DNA of 50,092 nucleotides from an uncultured Chthonomonas sp. (GCA_903859705.1 CAIONQ010000067.1:1-50092), one strand, 5' to 3'. Shown: positions 15,678 through 24,686, numbered from the stretch's first letter. Numbers and translations are program-made. The notes: a model not told the origin generated them from the letters alone.

Positions 15678-16838
15678 ATGACCACGCAGGCTGGCGGGTT
15701 GCGAGGTGTTGTTGTCGGCGAATCTGAGATTTGTGATGTTCAGCCGGAAGGCAATCTCTACTATCGCGGATACAACATCCACGACCTTGCAGATCATGCC
15801 ACCTTTGAAGAGGTGGTCTTTTTATTGTGGAAGGGCAAACTGCCTACCGAGGCAGAGCTCGCCGCATTCAAAGCGGAGATAGTTGCTGAATACGCACTGC
15901 CGGAAGGCGTGCTGGCTATTCTGCGCGATTTCCCAACCAATGCAGTATCTATGGACGCACTGCGTACCGGCGTTTCTGCTCTCGGAATGTACGATCCGGA
16001 TACTGGAAACAATACTCCGGAAGCCAACCAGCGCAAAGCTCTGCGCCTGCAGGCCAAAATTCCGACCATTGTTGCGGCCATCGATCGCCTGAGCAAGGGC
16101 CTGGAGCCGGTTGCACCTCGTACAGATCTGGGGCTGGCAGCTAACTTCCTCTACATGCTTACCGGCGTAGAGGCCGATCCGCTGTATGTCCGCACCATGG
16201 ATATCGATTTTATTCTGCATGCAGATCACGAGCTGAATGCCTCCACCTTCGCTACCCGCGTTACGGTGGCCACCAGCGCCGATATCTACTCCGGCACAGT
16301 TTCCGGAATTGGTGCCCTCTCTGGCCCACGCCATGGCGGCGCAGCCGAAGAAACCATGCAGATGCTGCTGGAGATAGGCTCTCCTGAGGCGGTAGACGCC
16401 TGGGTACGGCCGAAGCTTACCGGCGAAAAGCGAACACCCATCCCTGGCTTTGGCCATGCGGTGTACCGCGCCCCGGATCCGCGAGCAACCCACTTGCGCG
16501 AAATGAGCAAGCAGCTTGGTGAGCTCCATGGCGATACCAAGTGGTGGCAGATGACCACCAACATTGAGTCTATCGTTGATGAACTCAGCAACACCCCGGA
16601 TCGCCTGGCAGCGGGCAAGCAGGGCATCTACGCCAATGTAGACTGCTTCTCTGCATCCTGCTACTACGAGATGGGCCTTGGCATGCAGCTATTCACCCCG
16701 ATGTTCGCAATCAGCCGAACCTCTGGATGGTGCGCACACATGATCGAGCAGTACAAGCCGGGCCAGAAGATCATTCGTCCCCGCGCCGAGTACGTTGGCC
16801 CCGTCGATCAGACATGGGTGCCCATCGCCGATCGCTAA
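15678..16838 (+). CDS. gltA: Citrate synthase
   Basis: A 386-residue enzyme condensing acetyl-CoA with oxaloacetate. The active-site residues are in place: the HADHELNAS motif (H181-S189), GPRHGG with H219, GFGHAVY with H260, and NVDCFSA with D322, plus the CoA-binding end GWCAHMIEQ and RPRAEYVGP. The length and lack of an N-terminal extension fit the short, dimeric Gram-positive/archaeal type (CitZ-like) that can also act as methylcitrate synthase; no prp genes are nearby, so citrate synthase is the better call. A GAGGTG site precedes the ATG and an intrinsic terminator follows the stop, so it is a single-gene unit. Confidence 0.95.
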   Translation: MTTQAGGLRGVVVGESEICDVQPEGNLYYRGYNIHDLADHATFEEVVFLLWKGKLPTEAELAAFKAEIVAEYALPEGVLAILRDFPTNAVSMDALRTGVSALGMYDPDTGNNTPEANQRKALRLQAKIPTIVAAIDRLSKGLEPVAPRTDLGLAANFLYMLTGVEADPLYVRTMDIDFILHADHELNASTFATRVTVATSADIYSGTVSGIGALSGPRHGGAAEETMQMLLEIGSPEAVDAWVRPKLTGEKRTPIPGFGHAVYRAPDPRATHLREMSKQLGELHGDTKWWQMTTNIESIVDELSNTPDRLAAGKQGIYANVDCFSASCYYEMGLGMQLFTPMFAISRTSGWCAHMIEQYKPGQKIIRPRAEYVGPVDQTWVPIADR

Positions 16839-16861
16839 GCTCACAGAGTAAGCACGTACAC

Positions 16862-16900
16862 AAAAACCCCGGAGCTCCGAAAGGAGCGCCGGGGTTTTTG
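16862..16900 (+). terminator. Intrinsic terminator after citrate synthase
   Basis: AAAAACCCCGG pairs with CCGGGGTTTTT; an inner CTCC/GGAG stem is capped by a GAAA tetraloop. The T run follows directly. Confidence 0.92.
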
Positions 16901-16931
16901 ATTTCTGTATAGCGCGCGTACGATTCCAACC

Positions 16932-17092
16932 TGAGCAATCGGCGATCTGCCGATAAAATACAGATAAAGCAGCAAACACTGCCTCCGCTGTAACCATGAG
17001 CTTACGAATGGTGTACAGCAGCGAAAGTGACAGCAAGGCCAACTTACCTCGCTCCCACGCTAAGCGCAGCGTCCTAACTTCTCCTAACTCCC
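16932..17092. repeat. Dispersed intergenic repeat, copy A (161 bp)
   Basis: Matches 18147-18307 base for base over 161 positions with about five substitutions and no gap, starting TGAGCAATCGGCGATC and ending CTAACTCCC. The two copies stand in the same orientation on either side of the gene at 17139-17681. No transposase, terminal inverted repeats or target duplication are evident. Confidence 0.9.
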
Positions 17093-17138
17093 GTCTCCCC
17101 TTATCCCTGTGTATACCCCAGCCGCCCTTGCATCCCAA

Positions 17139-17681
17139 TCAGGGCTTGGCCGTGGGGCCTTTGCTCTCCACCTGGATATTGGCAATGGTGTATGGCGAGG
17201 CAGGGTTATTCAATAGATAAACCTCATCTTCCGGACTCATTCCGGCAATATTATGCAAAATGCTTATGTAGCTCCATTGTTTGGTAACATCAATAACTTT
17301 CCCATCTCCACCAATCACGAGGGAGTTGCCGTTTCGGCGGACAACCAGCACACGGTCCCCAAGGTGAATGTTGGCTTCGGAACCATGATTGATTCCGAGC
17401 CCGCCGCTGATGAAGGTGACAATGGCAGGGCCCTCATCCGGCAATGCTGGCACCGATAATCCGCCGGGAGCGCGCCGCAGTTCATCGGCAAGTGCAGCTC
17501 TGGCGGCGGTAAGCTTCTTCTCCAGAGCGGAGATGTTCTGCAATTGCTTCGTAATGCGCTTATTTGCAGACTTCACAGCCTGCTCTCGCTCTGTAGGAAG
17601 CTCCTGCCCCCCACCCGCGGATCGCGGCGAAGCCCCTATCAAACCCAACATCAAAACAGCCACACCAGCAGATTTCAACAT
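17139..17681 (-). CDS. Exported protein with N-terminal coiled coil, function unknown
   Basis: A 180-residue protein with an export signal (MLKSAGVAVLMLGLIGASPRSAG), then a helical coiled coil (about 35-70, with ITKQLQNISALEKKLTAARAAL) and a beta-rich C-terminal domain containing GGLGINHGSEANIHLGDRV, VLVVRRNGNSLVIGGDGKVI and a closing TIANIQVESKGP. I do not recognise a family. The ATG at 17681 is chosen for its GGAGG eight bases upstream; a longer frame from 17717 has no site. The gene is enclosed by the two 161-bp repeats and stands alone. Confidence 0.7.
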   Translation of the reverse strand: MLKSAGVAVLMLGLIGASPRSAGGGQELPTEREQAVKSANKRITKQLQNISALEKKLTAARAALADELRRAPGGLSVPALPDEGPAIVTFISGGLGINHGSEANIHLGDRVLVVRRNGNSLVIGGDGKVIDVTKQWSYISILHNIAGMSPEDEVYLLNNPASPYTIANIQVESKGPTAKP

Positions 17682-17940
17682 AGCGCGTGCCTCCATTATT
17701 GGGCTGAGTGCCAACAATACATCCGATTCATCCTAACATCATACGGTAGTGTGACAAGGTTGCTCAACCGATCGAAACATAGTTCTGGTGTACCCAAAAA
17801 AATACCCGAACGGGGGAAACAAGGGAATAGGGAAGTGGCGGCCAATGCCGCCATTGGATGGATGGCATTTTCCCCGCCAAAGTATAGAAGATAGCGGAGG
17901 GGGTTAGCCCTTGCAAGATTGCAAATAGAAAACCATTTCC

Positions 17941-17973
17941 ACTCTTAGCCGCGCCATGGGCGCGGCTAAGAGT
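17941..17973. repeat. Perfect 15-bp inverted repeat
   Basis: ACTCTTAGCCGCGCC, a three-base centre ATG, then the exact complement. No T run follows on either strand, so it is not a standard terminator. Confidence 0.85.
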
Positions 17974-18146
17974 GTGAGCGAAAAAATTGTGTTAACAGTT
18001 ATCCAGCCCTGCCGGGCTTCGCTAGCATATATCGCCCCAGTTAGGGCTGAATAAACAAGCCATCGGCAGGCACGCAGTTCACCGTCCCCAAAAAAACCTG
18101 ACGCCCGAACCACCTCCGCGGCGAAGGCGCGCATCTGCTCCCTACG

Positions 18147-18307
18147 TGAGCAATCGGCGATCTGCCGATAAAATACAGATAAAGCAGCAAGCACTGCCTC
18201 CGCTGTAACCATGAGCTTGCGAATGGTGTACAGCAGCGATGGTGACAGCAAGGCCAACTTACCTCGCTCCCTCGCTAAGCGCAGCGTCCTAACTTCTCCT
18301 AACTCCC
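18147..18307. repeat. Dispersed intergenic repeat, copy B (161 bp)
   Basis: About 97% identical to 16932-17092 in the same orientation. Unlike copy A, its right end runs into a three-unit tandem array of its own terminal segment. Confidence 0.9.
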
Positions 18308-18377
18308 TCGCTAAGCGCAGCGTCCTACCTTTCCTAACTCCCTCGCTAAGCGCAGCGTCCTAACTTTCCTAACTCCC
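18269..18377. repeat. Tandem repeat, three units of 35-36 bp
   Basis: Units begin at about 18271, 18307 and 18342 with CTCGCTAAGCGCAGCGTCC followed by a TAACTTTCCTAACTCC-type tail. The unit equals the right end of the 161-bp repeat, so the array grew from that end. It lies just after the stop of the M20 amidohydrolase gene. Confidence 0.88.
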
Positions 18378-18395
18378 GTCCCGCGTATGCCTTGC

Positions 18396-19583
18396 CTATT
18401 CGGCCAAATACTTAAGCACCGTTCTGGTGAATATCTCTATCCCAATCGGCAGGGCATCATCGGCAAAATTATAGGTTGGCGTGTGCAGAGGTGTCATCTC
18501 ATCGCCTACACCAAGGCGGAACATGGCGCCCGGTATTTTCTGCAGATACATTGCAAAATCTTCCGCGCCCATACTTGGCGCGGGCAGCTGAGTTACGTTT
18601 TCTTCGCCCAGTACGCTGCCAGCAACATCCGAAACAAGGGCATTAACTGCCACATCGTTCACTGTTACAGGTGTGCCACGTTTGTACTTAAACTCATACT
18701 CCATGCGGAAAGCAGCGCAAATGCCGCCGATTATGCGCTCCAGGCGCTCTGGTGCCTCAAGCCGGTGGGCCTCAGTAAGGCAGCGCACTGTTCCCTTAAG
18801 CTCTGCCGAACCCGGGATAATGTTGTTTGCCGTGCCTGCATGAAACTGCGCTACCGTAACCACAATAGAATCTGTTGGTGAAATCTCTCGGCTAGCAATG
18901 GATTGCAGCGCCACCACAAGCTGGGAACCTGCCAGTATGGGATCTGCCCCCAGATGCGGCTGCGCGGCATGTGCGCCACGGCCAATTATTTTCAGATCAA
19001 AAGTATCTGAGGAGGCCATCATTGGCCCGGGCCTAACCCCAACTTTACCCACCGGCATTCCCGGCCAACCGTGCAGTGCAACAATGGCATCCACGCCCTC
19101 TATTGCGCCCTCTTCCACCATGCGGCGTGCGCCGCCAACGGTTTCTTCTGCAGGCTGAAAAAGAAACCGAACCTCGCCGGCAAAAGCATCCCTTGCCCCG
19201 GCAAGCACGGCCGCCGTGCCCAGTAAAGTAGAGGTATGGCCATCGTGCCCGCAGGCGTGCATTACCCCGGGTTTGCAGGATTTGTAGGGAACTTCGCGCG
19301 TTTCCTGAATCGGTAGGGCATCCATATCTGCCCTTAGCGCAATGGTGCGCCCCTGGCCTGGCCCCGTGCCCGTGCCGCGCAGGGTGCCCACTACACCGTA
19401 GCCGCCCACATTGGTTTGAATACTATCCAGGCCAAGATCTGCCAGCCGGTGGGCAACAAATGCAGATGTTTGCTCTTCAAAATGGCTCAATTCGGGATTC
19501 TGATGCAGATAGTGCCGTACGTTCACGATATCCGGGGTTATTGCAGCAATCGCACCGGTTATACGGTCGGCTTCTACAGGCAT
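18396..19583 (-). CDS. M20D-family amidohydrolase (N-acyl-amino-acid amidohydrolase)
   Basis: A 395-residue cytoplasmic metallohydrolase of the hippuricase/YxeP/indole-3-acetyl-amino-acid hydrolase group. It has RHYLHQNPELSHFEEQT near the N-terminus, the metal motif VMHACGHDGHTS, the catalytic Glu in FQPAEET, ALHGWPGMPVGKVGVRPG, the dimerisation domain with GRGAHAAQPH, and SMGAEDFAMYLQKIPGAMFRLGVG near the end. It would release amino acids from N-acyl or aromatic conjugates. A GAGGAG site precedes the ATG. The next gene upstream on the same strand is a Cys/Met PLP lyase, 168 bases away; together they could salvage N-acetylated sulfur amino acids, but this is inference. Confidence 0.92.
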   Translation of the reverse strand: MPVEADRITGAIAAITPDIVNVRHYLHQNPELSHFEEQTSAFVAHRLADLGLDSIQTNVGGYGVVGTLRGTGTGPGQGRTIALRADMDALPIQETREVPYKSCKPGVMHACGHDGHTSTLLGTAAVLAGARDAFAGEVRFLFQPAEETVGGARRMVEEGAIEGVDAIVALHGWPGMPVGKVGVRPGPMMASSDTFDLKIIGRGAHAAQPHLGADPILAGSQLVVALQSIASREISPTDSIVVTVAQFHAGTANNIIPGSAELKGTVRCLTEAHRLEAPERLERIIGGICAAFRMEYEFKYKRGTPVTVNDVAVNALVSDVAGSVLGEENVTQLPAPSMGAEDFAMYLQKIPGAMFRLGVGDEMTPLHTPTYNFADDALPIGIEIFTRTVLKYLAE

Positions 19584-19751
19584 ATTTTCAACTCCTCGAA
19601 AGCGGCAGGGGCCACATCTATTTCACAGTTAAGTAGTATCTAACTTCTGTACGCAGGCCGCATACTCCTTGTCACCCAGGTAGCCGCCTCACAACAACGG
19701 CCCCCGCAACGGTAGCAGCGGAGGCCGATATTTTTGATTGTAGTTCAGATA

Positions 19752-20984
19752 TTAAACGGTTTTGAAGGCGTTCTCAATATCATCCCACAAATCTTCCACG
19801 CTCTCCAGGCCAATGTGCAGGCGCACCAGGCTGCGATGCTCGGTACCGGTGCCGCCCAGGCTCTTTTCCATTGCGCCAGAGGGAATAGCAAGGCTTTCGA
19901 ATCCACCCCAACTGCATCCAATGCCAAAGTACTGCAATGCGTTGCAGAAGCGATACACCGCCTCGTGTCCGCGCTCTTTAAACTCAACCGTCAGCAAACC
20001 CGAAGTGCCCCTCAGTTGAGTTCGGGTAAGCTCTGCCTGCGGGTCGCCGGGCAGGCCAGGGTAGTATACTGCCGCCACTTTTGGGTGCTGCAGCATGCGC
20101 GTAGCCACTTCGCGCCCACTCTTCTGGTGGTGCTGCATACGTACAGGCAGTGTGCGCAGGCCACGTATCAGCAGCCAGGATGCAAACGGATCCAGGATAG
20201 CGCCGAGCAGGCAGCCCTCTTCAAACTTCAGCTTCTTCATGCGCTGCTTGTTGCCCACAACCACTCCGGCAACAACATCGCTGTGCCCGCCAAGGTATTT
20301 GGTTGCGGAGTGCAGCACCAGGTCTATACCAAACAGCAATGGGTTTTGATAAATTGGTGTGGCCCAGGAGTTATCCAGAATGGTAGAAATGTTGTGCGCC
20401 TTTGCAATGGCGGTTACTGCGCGCAGATCCTGCTGTTTAAAAACCACACTCGAGGGAGATTCCAGGTAAAACAGCGTGGTGTTGGGCAGAATGGCATCGG
20501 CCCATTCCTGTGGATCGGAGCCATCGATATAGCTAACCGAAATGCCATATCGGCACAGGTAATCGCTTAGAAACTGGCGCGTTGGCCCGTAAGCAGTTTC
20601 CAGAGCCACCACATGATCGCCCTGCTTTACGCAGCTCAAAATAGCGCCAGAAATGGCCGCCATGCCGCTGCCGAAACAACGTGCCTCTTCGCCACCCTCC
20701 AGCGCCGCAATCTTCGCTTCGGCAATATCGGTAGTGGGGTTAGAAACGCGCGTATAATCGTAAACATCCGCATCTGGAGAAACCCATTTGCGGCCCCTAT
20801 CTTCACAGGTGGGAAATGTAAACAGCGAGTTCTGGAAAATAGGTGGGATTACCGCACCACGCTGCAGCTCCCGGTTTTCCCCCAGGTGGGCCACCACAGT
20901 GCCCGCATCGGGAAGGCCGGCATACTCGGGGATAATAAAATCGTTAGCGGCCCTGCCGCCATTAAGAGGTATTTCGGAAGACAT
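19752..20984 (-). CDS. Cys/Met metabolism PLP-dependent enzyme (cystathionine lyase/synthase family)
   Basis: A 410-residue fold-type I PLP enzyme. Visible motifs are YDYTRVSNPTTDIAEAKIAALEGGEEARCFGSGMAAI (split here by family convention into the YxR and SGMAA motifs), the cofactor aspartate in ILDNSWATP, and the PLP lysine K229 in HSATKYLGGHSD. These are common to cystathionine gamma-synthase, beta- and gamma-lyases and methionine gamma-lyase. The WATP in place of the usual FATP, and Trp/Gly-rich SWGGFESLAIP near the C-terminus, resemble the MetC/beta-lyase branch. Exact reaction is uncertain. It is divergent from the D-aminoacylase operon. Confidence 0.88.
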   Translation of the reverse strand: MSSEIPLNGGRAANDFIIPEYAGLPDAGTVVAHLGENRELQRGAVIPPIFQNSLFTFPTCEDRGRKWVSPDADVYDYTRVSNPTTDIAEAKIAALEGGEEARCFGSGMAAISGAILSCVKQGDHVVALETAYGPTRQFLSDYLCRYGISVSYIDGSDPQEWADAILPNTTLFYLESPSSVVFKQQDLRAVTAIAKAHNISTILDNSWATPIYQNPLLFGIDLVLHSATKYLGGHSDVVAGVVVGNKQRMKKLKFEEGCLLGAILDPFASWLLIRGLRTLPVRMQHHQKSGREVATRMLQHPKVAAVYYPGLPGDPQAELTRTQLRGTSGLLTVEFKERGHEAVYRFCNALQYFGIGCSWGGFESLAIPSGAMEKSLGGTGTEHRSLVRLHIGLESVEDLWDDIENAFKTV

Positions 20985-21124
20985 AACTGCGAAAACGGGT
21001 CCCTTCTAAAGCTGCAGGAATGATACCTTATAGGCATCAAACATCGCGCTGTGCTTCCGAACCACAGGCGCGCCATAATCGTACTACACTGTGTTGAACT
21101 CTGTACCGCAATGAGGCTTTCTTG

Positions 21125-22744
21125 ATGTCTGAAACTCCGCCTGAATTTGATGTGATTATCCACTCCGGAACCGTGATGCATGGTTCCTCTCCGGATTCCC
21201 CCGCGCTCCGGGCAGATATCGGCATAAAGGGACGAACCATCGCCGCCATCGGCGATCTTAGTGCAGCAACCTCCACCACGCGCTGCAATGCCTCTGGCAA
21301 AATAGTTTCTCCCGGTTTTATTGATATTCACACGCACTCAGATATCTCTTTGCCCGTGCATCCGCAGCAGCGCAGCTCCATCAGCATGGGAGTAACCACG
21401 CAGATTGTTGGCAACTGCGGCCTTTCTATGGGGCTGGCACAGGATAACGAGATGTTTGCCTTTGAGCGCAGGTGGCTGGCACCACACCGGGGCAAAATAA
21501 CATGGAACAGCTATGATGAGTTTCTTACACAAACCGAACAGCGCGGTACGGGCAACAATATCATTCCCCTAATAGGGCATGGTACCCTGCGCAAACGGTT
21601 TGTTGGCCTGGAGGATAGAGCCGCAACCGCAGCTGAAATGGCGACCATGAGGGCCGAAATTGAGCGCGCTATGGAGTGTGGGGCGTGGGGACTATCTTCT
21701 GGCCTGGAATATCCGCCCTCTGGGTATGCCGATGTGGCCGAGCTTACCGAGTTGTGCAAATCGGTATCCAAATTCGGTGGGCTGTATGCCACGCATCTCA
21801 GAAACGAAGGCGATACGCTGATAGAATCTGTGCAGGAGGCGCTGGATGTGGCCGAAGGTGCCGGCGTGCCGCTGCAGCTTTCGCACCACAAAGCCGAGGG
21901 CCGCGCCAACTGGGGCAAAATCCACACCACCCTGCAAATGGTAGATGCCGCACGCAAACGCGGGCTGGATGTGCAAACCGATCAATACCCCTACACCGCT
22001 TTTATGACCAGCCTCGCGGTGCAAACCCTGCCTCGTTGGGCAATGGTTGGCACCCCGGAAGAAGTAGCAGCAAGAATAAAGGACCCGGCCACACGCCGCC
22101 GAATTCGCGCCGAGGTGCTTGCAGCCGACCCGGCGAGGGATGGCGACGGCCCCGATTCTCCCTGGGCATCCATCAAAATCGGAGTTAGCCGGGATAGGCC
22201 TGAGATTCAGGGCAAAACCCTGGCCGAACTGGCCGGTGCAGCAGGCCAGGAGCCTGTGGATTACCTGCTGGATCTGCTTTCCGTGCCGGTGTACCTCAGC
22301 GCCGTTAACTTTGCCATTTGCGAGCCGGATATAGCCGAAGTTCTGCGTTATCCGTTTACCTCTATCGGCTCCGATGGATCTGGCACCAGCCCGGATGGCA
22401 GCACCGGCAAAGATCAGATTCACCCCAGAACCTATGGCACTTTTACCCGCGTGCTGGCCAGATACGTAAGAGAGCTGGGCGTGATCTCCCTTAATGAAGC
22501 GATTTACAAAATGACGGGGCTGCCCGCCGCCCGCATTGGCCTTACTAACCGCGGTGTGCTGCGCCCAGGTGCCGCTGCAGACATCACTATTTTCGACCCC
22601 ACAGCAACTACAGATGAGGCAAGTTTTGATACGCCACACCGCTACTCTTCCGGCATCGAGGCGGTGCTGGTAAACGGCGAGTTTGCGCTAAAAAGCGGAG
22701 CACTCACCGGCACCCTAACGGGTAAGGTGTTGCGGCATGCCTGA
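21125..22744 (+). CDS. N-acyl-D-amino-acid deacylase (amidohydrolase superfamily)
   Basis: A 539-residue zinc amidohydrolase. Family motifs in order: GFIDIHTHSD (HxH metal site), TTQIVGNCGLS with the bridging Cys, the long SSGLEYPPSGYADVAEL segment, YATHLRNEGD, LQLSHHKAEG (metal His pair), and IGSDGSGTSPDGST with the catalytic Asp, ending GVLRPGAAADITIFDP. Members release D-amino acids from N-acyl or N-carbamoyl forms. ATG 21125 has GAGG upstream; the TTG one codon earlier is not needed. It overlaps kynureninase by eight bases, so the two are translationally coupled. This suggests an N-acyl or N-formyl intermediate related to tryptophan breakdown, for example the D-form, but no substrate is shown. 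Confidence 0.88.
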   Translation: MSETPPEFDVIIHSGTVMHGSSPDSPALRADIGIKGRTIAAIGDLSAATSTTRCNASGKIVSPGFIDIHTHSDISLPVHPQQRSSISMGVTTQIVGNCGLSMGLAQDNEMFAFERRWLAPHRGKITWNSYDEFLTQTEQRGTGNNIIPLIGHGTLRKRFVGLEDRAATAAEMATMRAEIERAMECGAWGLSSGLEYPPSGYADVAELTELCKSVSKFGGLYATHLRNEGDTLIESVQEALDVAEGAGVPLQLSHHKAEGRANWGKIHTTLQMVDAARKRGLDVQTDQYPYTAFMTSLAVQTLPRWAMVGTPEEVAARIKDPATRRRIRAEVLAADPARDGDGPDSPWASIKIGVSRDRPEIQGKTLAELAGAAGQEPVDYLLDLLSVPVYLSAVNFAICEPDIAEVLRYPFTSIGSDGSGTSPDGSTGKDQIHPRTYGTFTRVLARYVRELGVISLNEAIYKMTGLPAARIGLTNRGVLRPGAAADITIFDPTATTDEASFDTPHRYSSGIEAVLVNGEFALKSGALTGTLTGKVLRHA

Positions 22745-23975
22745 TACCGACGCCCTGTTTGAAGCCAGCAGGGAACAGTTTTATATTCCCGAAGGCACCC
22801 TTTATCTGGATGGCAACTCGCTGGGCCTGCTCTCAAAATCGGCGGAGCGTAGCCTGCTGGAGGTTCTTAACCAATGGAGAGAGCTGGCCATTGGCGGATG
22901 GACCGATGGCCCCCACCCCTGGTTCTTCCTTGCCGAGAAGCTGGCCGAAGCCACTGCCCCCCTGGTAGGTGCCTCGCCAGATGCGGTTATCGTAACCAAC
23001 TCCACAACAGTCAACCTGCATCAGCTGCTGGCAACCCTTCTCGCTGAGGAATCTGTTGGAAATCGCAGAGAGATCCTCATAGATGCCGGGGCGTTCCCCT
23101 CTGATATCTATGCACTGCACAGCTTTGTGCGCAACAGGGCAGATCTAAGTATAGTAACCGTTGCGGCGGAAGGCGGCCTGCTCAACGAAGCCAGCATTCT
23201 TGAGGCAATATCGGAAAAAACACGCATGGTTCTGCTGCCCTCCGTAGTGTACACAAGCGGGCAGCTGCTAAATATGCGCGCCTTAACTATGGCAGCACAA
23301 AAAGCCGGGGCTCTCATCGGCTTCGATTGCTCCCACTCGGTAGGTGCTGTGCCCCACGAAATGGATGCAGATGGCATCGATTTTGCATTCTGGTGCGGGT
23401 ACAAATACCTGAATGGCGGCCCCGGTGCTGCCGCAGGGCTGTACCTTAACCACAGACACCATGCCCTGCTTCCCGGCCTGGCTGGTTGGTTTGGATCTAA
23501 CAAACAAAACCAACTTGCAATGGAGCCCCATTTCACGCCCGCACAGGGTGCGGGTGCATTGCAGATTGGCACACCCAATATCCTCAGCATGGCGCCCCTG
23601 ATTGGCTCTCTGGAAGAGATTAACCGCATCGGTATAAACCGCATACGCACACGCTCTCTCGAGCTGAATGCCTGCCTTCGAAATCAGGTGGAGCTGCACC
23701 TCGCCAATTACGGGTTTCAAATCATCACGCCATCTCAGCCACAACAGGCTGGCGGCCACACCGCCATTACGCATCCACATGCCATTCAAATATGCCGGGC
23801 CCTGCGCGCATGCGGCGTTGTGCCAGATTACCGGCCACCCAATATTGTGCGCCTGGCCCCCGTGGCGCTGTACACGCGTTTTGAAGATTGCATTCAGGCC
23901 ATTGAGATTCTGCGGGAAATCATGGAATCGAAATGCTATCTGGAGCAAAACCCTGAGCGTGGGCTTGTGCCTTAA
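22737..23975 (+). CDS. kynU: Kynureninase
   Basis: A 412-residue PLP enzyme that cleaves kynurenine to anthranilate and alanine. The family motifs are present: YLDGNSLGLL near the N-terminus, GWTDGPHPWFFLAEKLAE, TNSTTVNLHQLL, the cofactor Asp in GFDCSHSVGAVPHEM, and the PLP lysine K223 in FWCGYKYLNGGPGAAAG, then GWFG and FTPAQGAGALQIGTPNIL. The length equals that of known bacterial kynureninases. The start codon lies inside the end of the deacylase gene and has AAGGTG just upstream. Confidence 0.93.
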   Translation: MPDTDALFEASREQFYIPEGTLYLDGNSLGLLSKSAERSLLEVLNQWRELAIGGWTDGPHPWFFLAEKLAEATAPLVGASPDAVIVTNSTTVNLHQLLATLLAEESVGNRREILIDAGAFPSDIYALHSFVRNRADLSIVTVAAEGGLLNEASILEAISEKTRMVLLPSVVYTSGQLLNMRALTMAAQKAGALIGFDCSHSVGAVPHEMDADGIDFAFWCGYKYLNGGPGAAAGLYLNHRHHALLPGLAGWFGSNKQNQLAMEPHFTPAQGAGALQIGTPNILSMAPLIGSLEEINRIGINRIRTRSLELNACLRNQVELHLANYGFQIITPSQPQQAGGHTAITHPHAIQICRALRACGVVPDYRPPNIVRLAPVALYTRFEDCIQAIEILREIMESKCYLEQNPERGLVP

Positions 23976-24044
23976 GCAGAATAATCCGACCCACGCACAG
24001 GGCAGCGGGTATACTTTTGAGGCATTAAACAAGGACTGGCATGT

Positions 24045-24686
24045 ATGACGTATATCGATATCACAAGGCCACTGCATCCGGATATCGCCGTTTGGCCCGG
24101 AGATACGCCCGTTAGCCTGCAGCATGTAATGCGGCTGGCAGCAGGCGATTCGGTAAACCTTAGCTCTATCACAATGAGCCTGCATGCTGGCACACATGTG
24201 GATGCGCCCTTGCACTTTGATGCGAATGGCGAATCTTCTACCGATTTTGCAAACAGTTACTGCACAGAGATTTTCTGTGGTGCCGCACGAGTAATTCATC
24301 TGCCCAATCTAAACGGCAGGCAGATAACTATCGAAGACCTGGAGACGGCTTCGGGATACCCGGCTGCACGCCTGCTGATAAGAACCGATGTTTGGCCGCT
24401 GGATGCCCCTTTTCCAGACTCAATACCGGTGATTGCGCCAGACGTACCGCTTTACTTAAAAAGCTGTGGTGTTCTGCTGCTGGGGTTAGACCTGCCCTCC
24501 GTGGATGCGCTGGATAGCAAAACGCTGGAGAACCACCATGCTCTGCATGCTGCCGGCATCACAATTTTAGAATCGCTATCGCTATCCCGCGCGGATGGCG
24601 GACTATATGAAATGATTGCGCTGCCACTCCCGATTATAGGTGCCGACGCCGCCCCGGTGCGCGCGGTACTGCAGGAGTTAATTTAG
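24045..24686 (+). CDS. kynB: Kynurenine formamidase (cyclase family)
   Basis: A 213-residue metal hydrolase that turns N-formylkynurenine into kynurenine and formate. It opens with DITRPLHPDIAVWPGDTP and carries the family metal motif HAGTHVDAPLHF with H47, H51, D53 and H57, followed by LLIRTDVWP and GVLLLGLDLPSVDALDSKTLENHHALHAAGITILE. Length matches bacterial KynB. It follows kynureninase by 69 bases; a -10-like TATACT at 24010-24015 in that gap could add a local start. A tryptophan 2,3-dioxygenase is not in the window, so the first step of the pathway must be encoded elsewhere. Confidence 0.92.
   Translation: MTYIDITRPLHPDIAVWPGDTPVSLQHVMRLAAGDSVNLSSITMSLHAGTHVDAPLHFDANGESSTDFANSYCTEIFCGAARVIHLPNLNGRQITIEDLETASGYPAARLLIRTDVWPLDAPFPDSIPVIAPDVPLYLKSCGVLLLGLDLPSVDALDSKTLENHHALHAAGITILESLSLSRADGGLYEMIALPLPIIGADAAPVRAVLQELI

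Larger units (their letters stand above)
17682..18395. other. Repeat-rich intergenic gap, 0.7 kb
   Basis: No convincing gene. It holds a perfect inverted repeat (17941-17973), a small AGCCCTGCCGGGCT hairpin near 18005, the second copy of the 161-bp repeat (18147-18307) and a short tandem array (18269-18377). A module GCGGAGGTGG with GTAGGGAGC (minus strand, about 18073-18146) is echoed near 29800-29840. Frames that stay open on the minus strand run through the repeat and have no good start. Confidence 0.6.

Noticed and set aside
16689-17138. Minus-strand open frame running through repeat copy A
   Set aside because: It overlaps the end of citrate synthase and its terminator, and the shared part with copy B is explained by the DNA repeat; no ribosome site.
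17904-18257. Minus-strand open frame through repeat copy B
   Set aside because: Shares a segment with the frame in copy A only because the DNA is repeated; flanking parts differ and there is no ribosome site.
19695-19735. GC-rich hairpin between the M20 and PLP lyase genes
   Set aside because: The T run follows it only on the plus strand, where no gene reads in; not a convincing terminator for the minus-strand PLP gene.
23283-24299. Long minus-strand open frame opposite kynU and kynB
   Set aside because: Antisense shadow; Cys/His-rich composition with no family motif.
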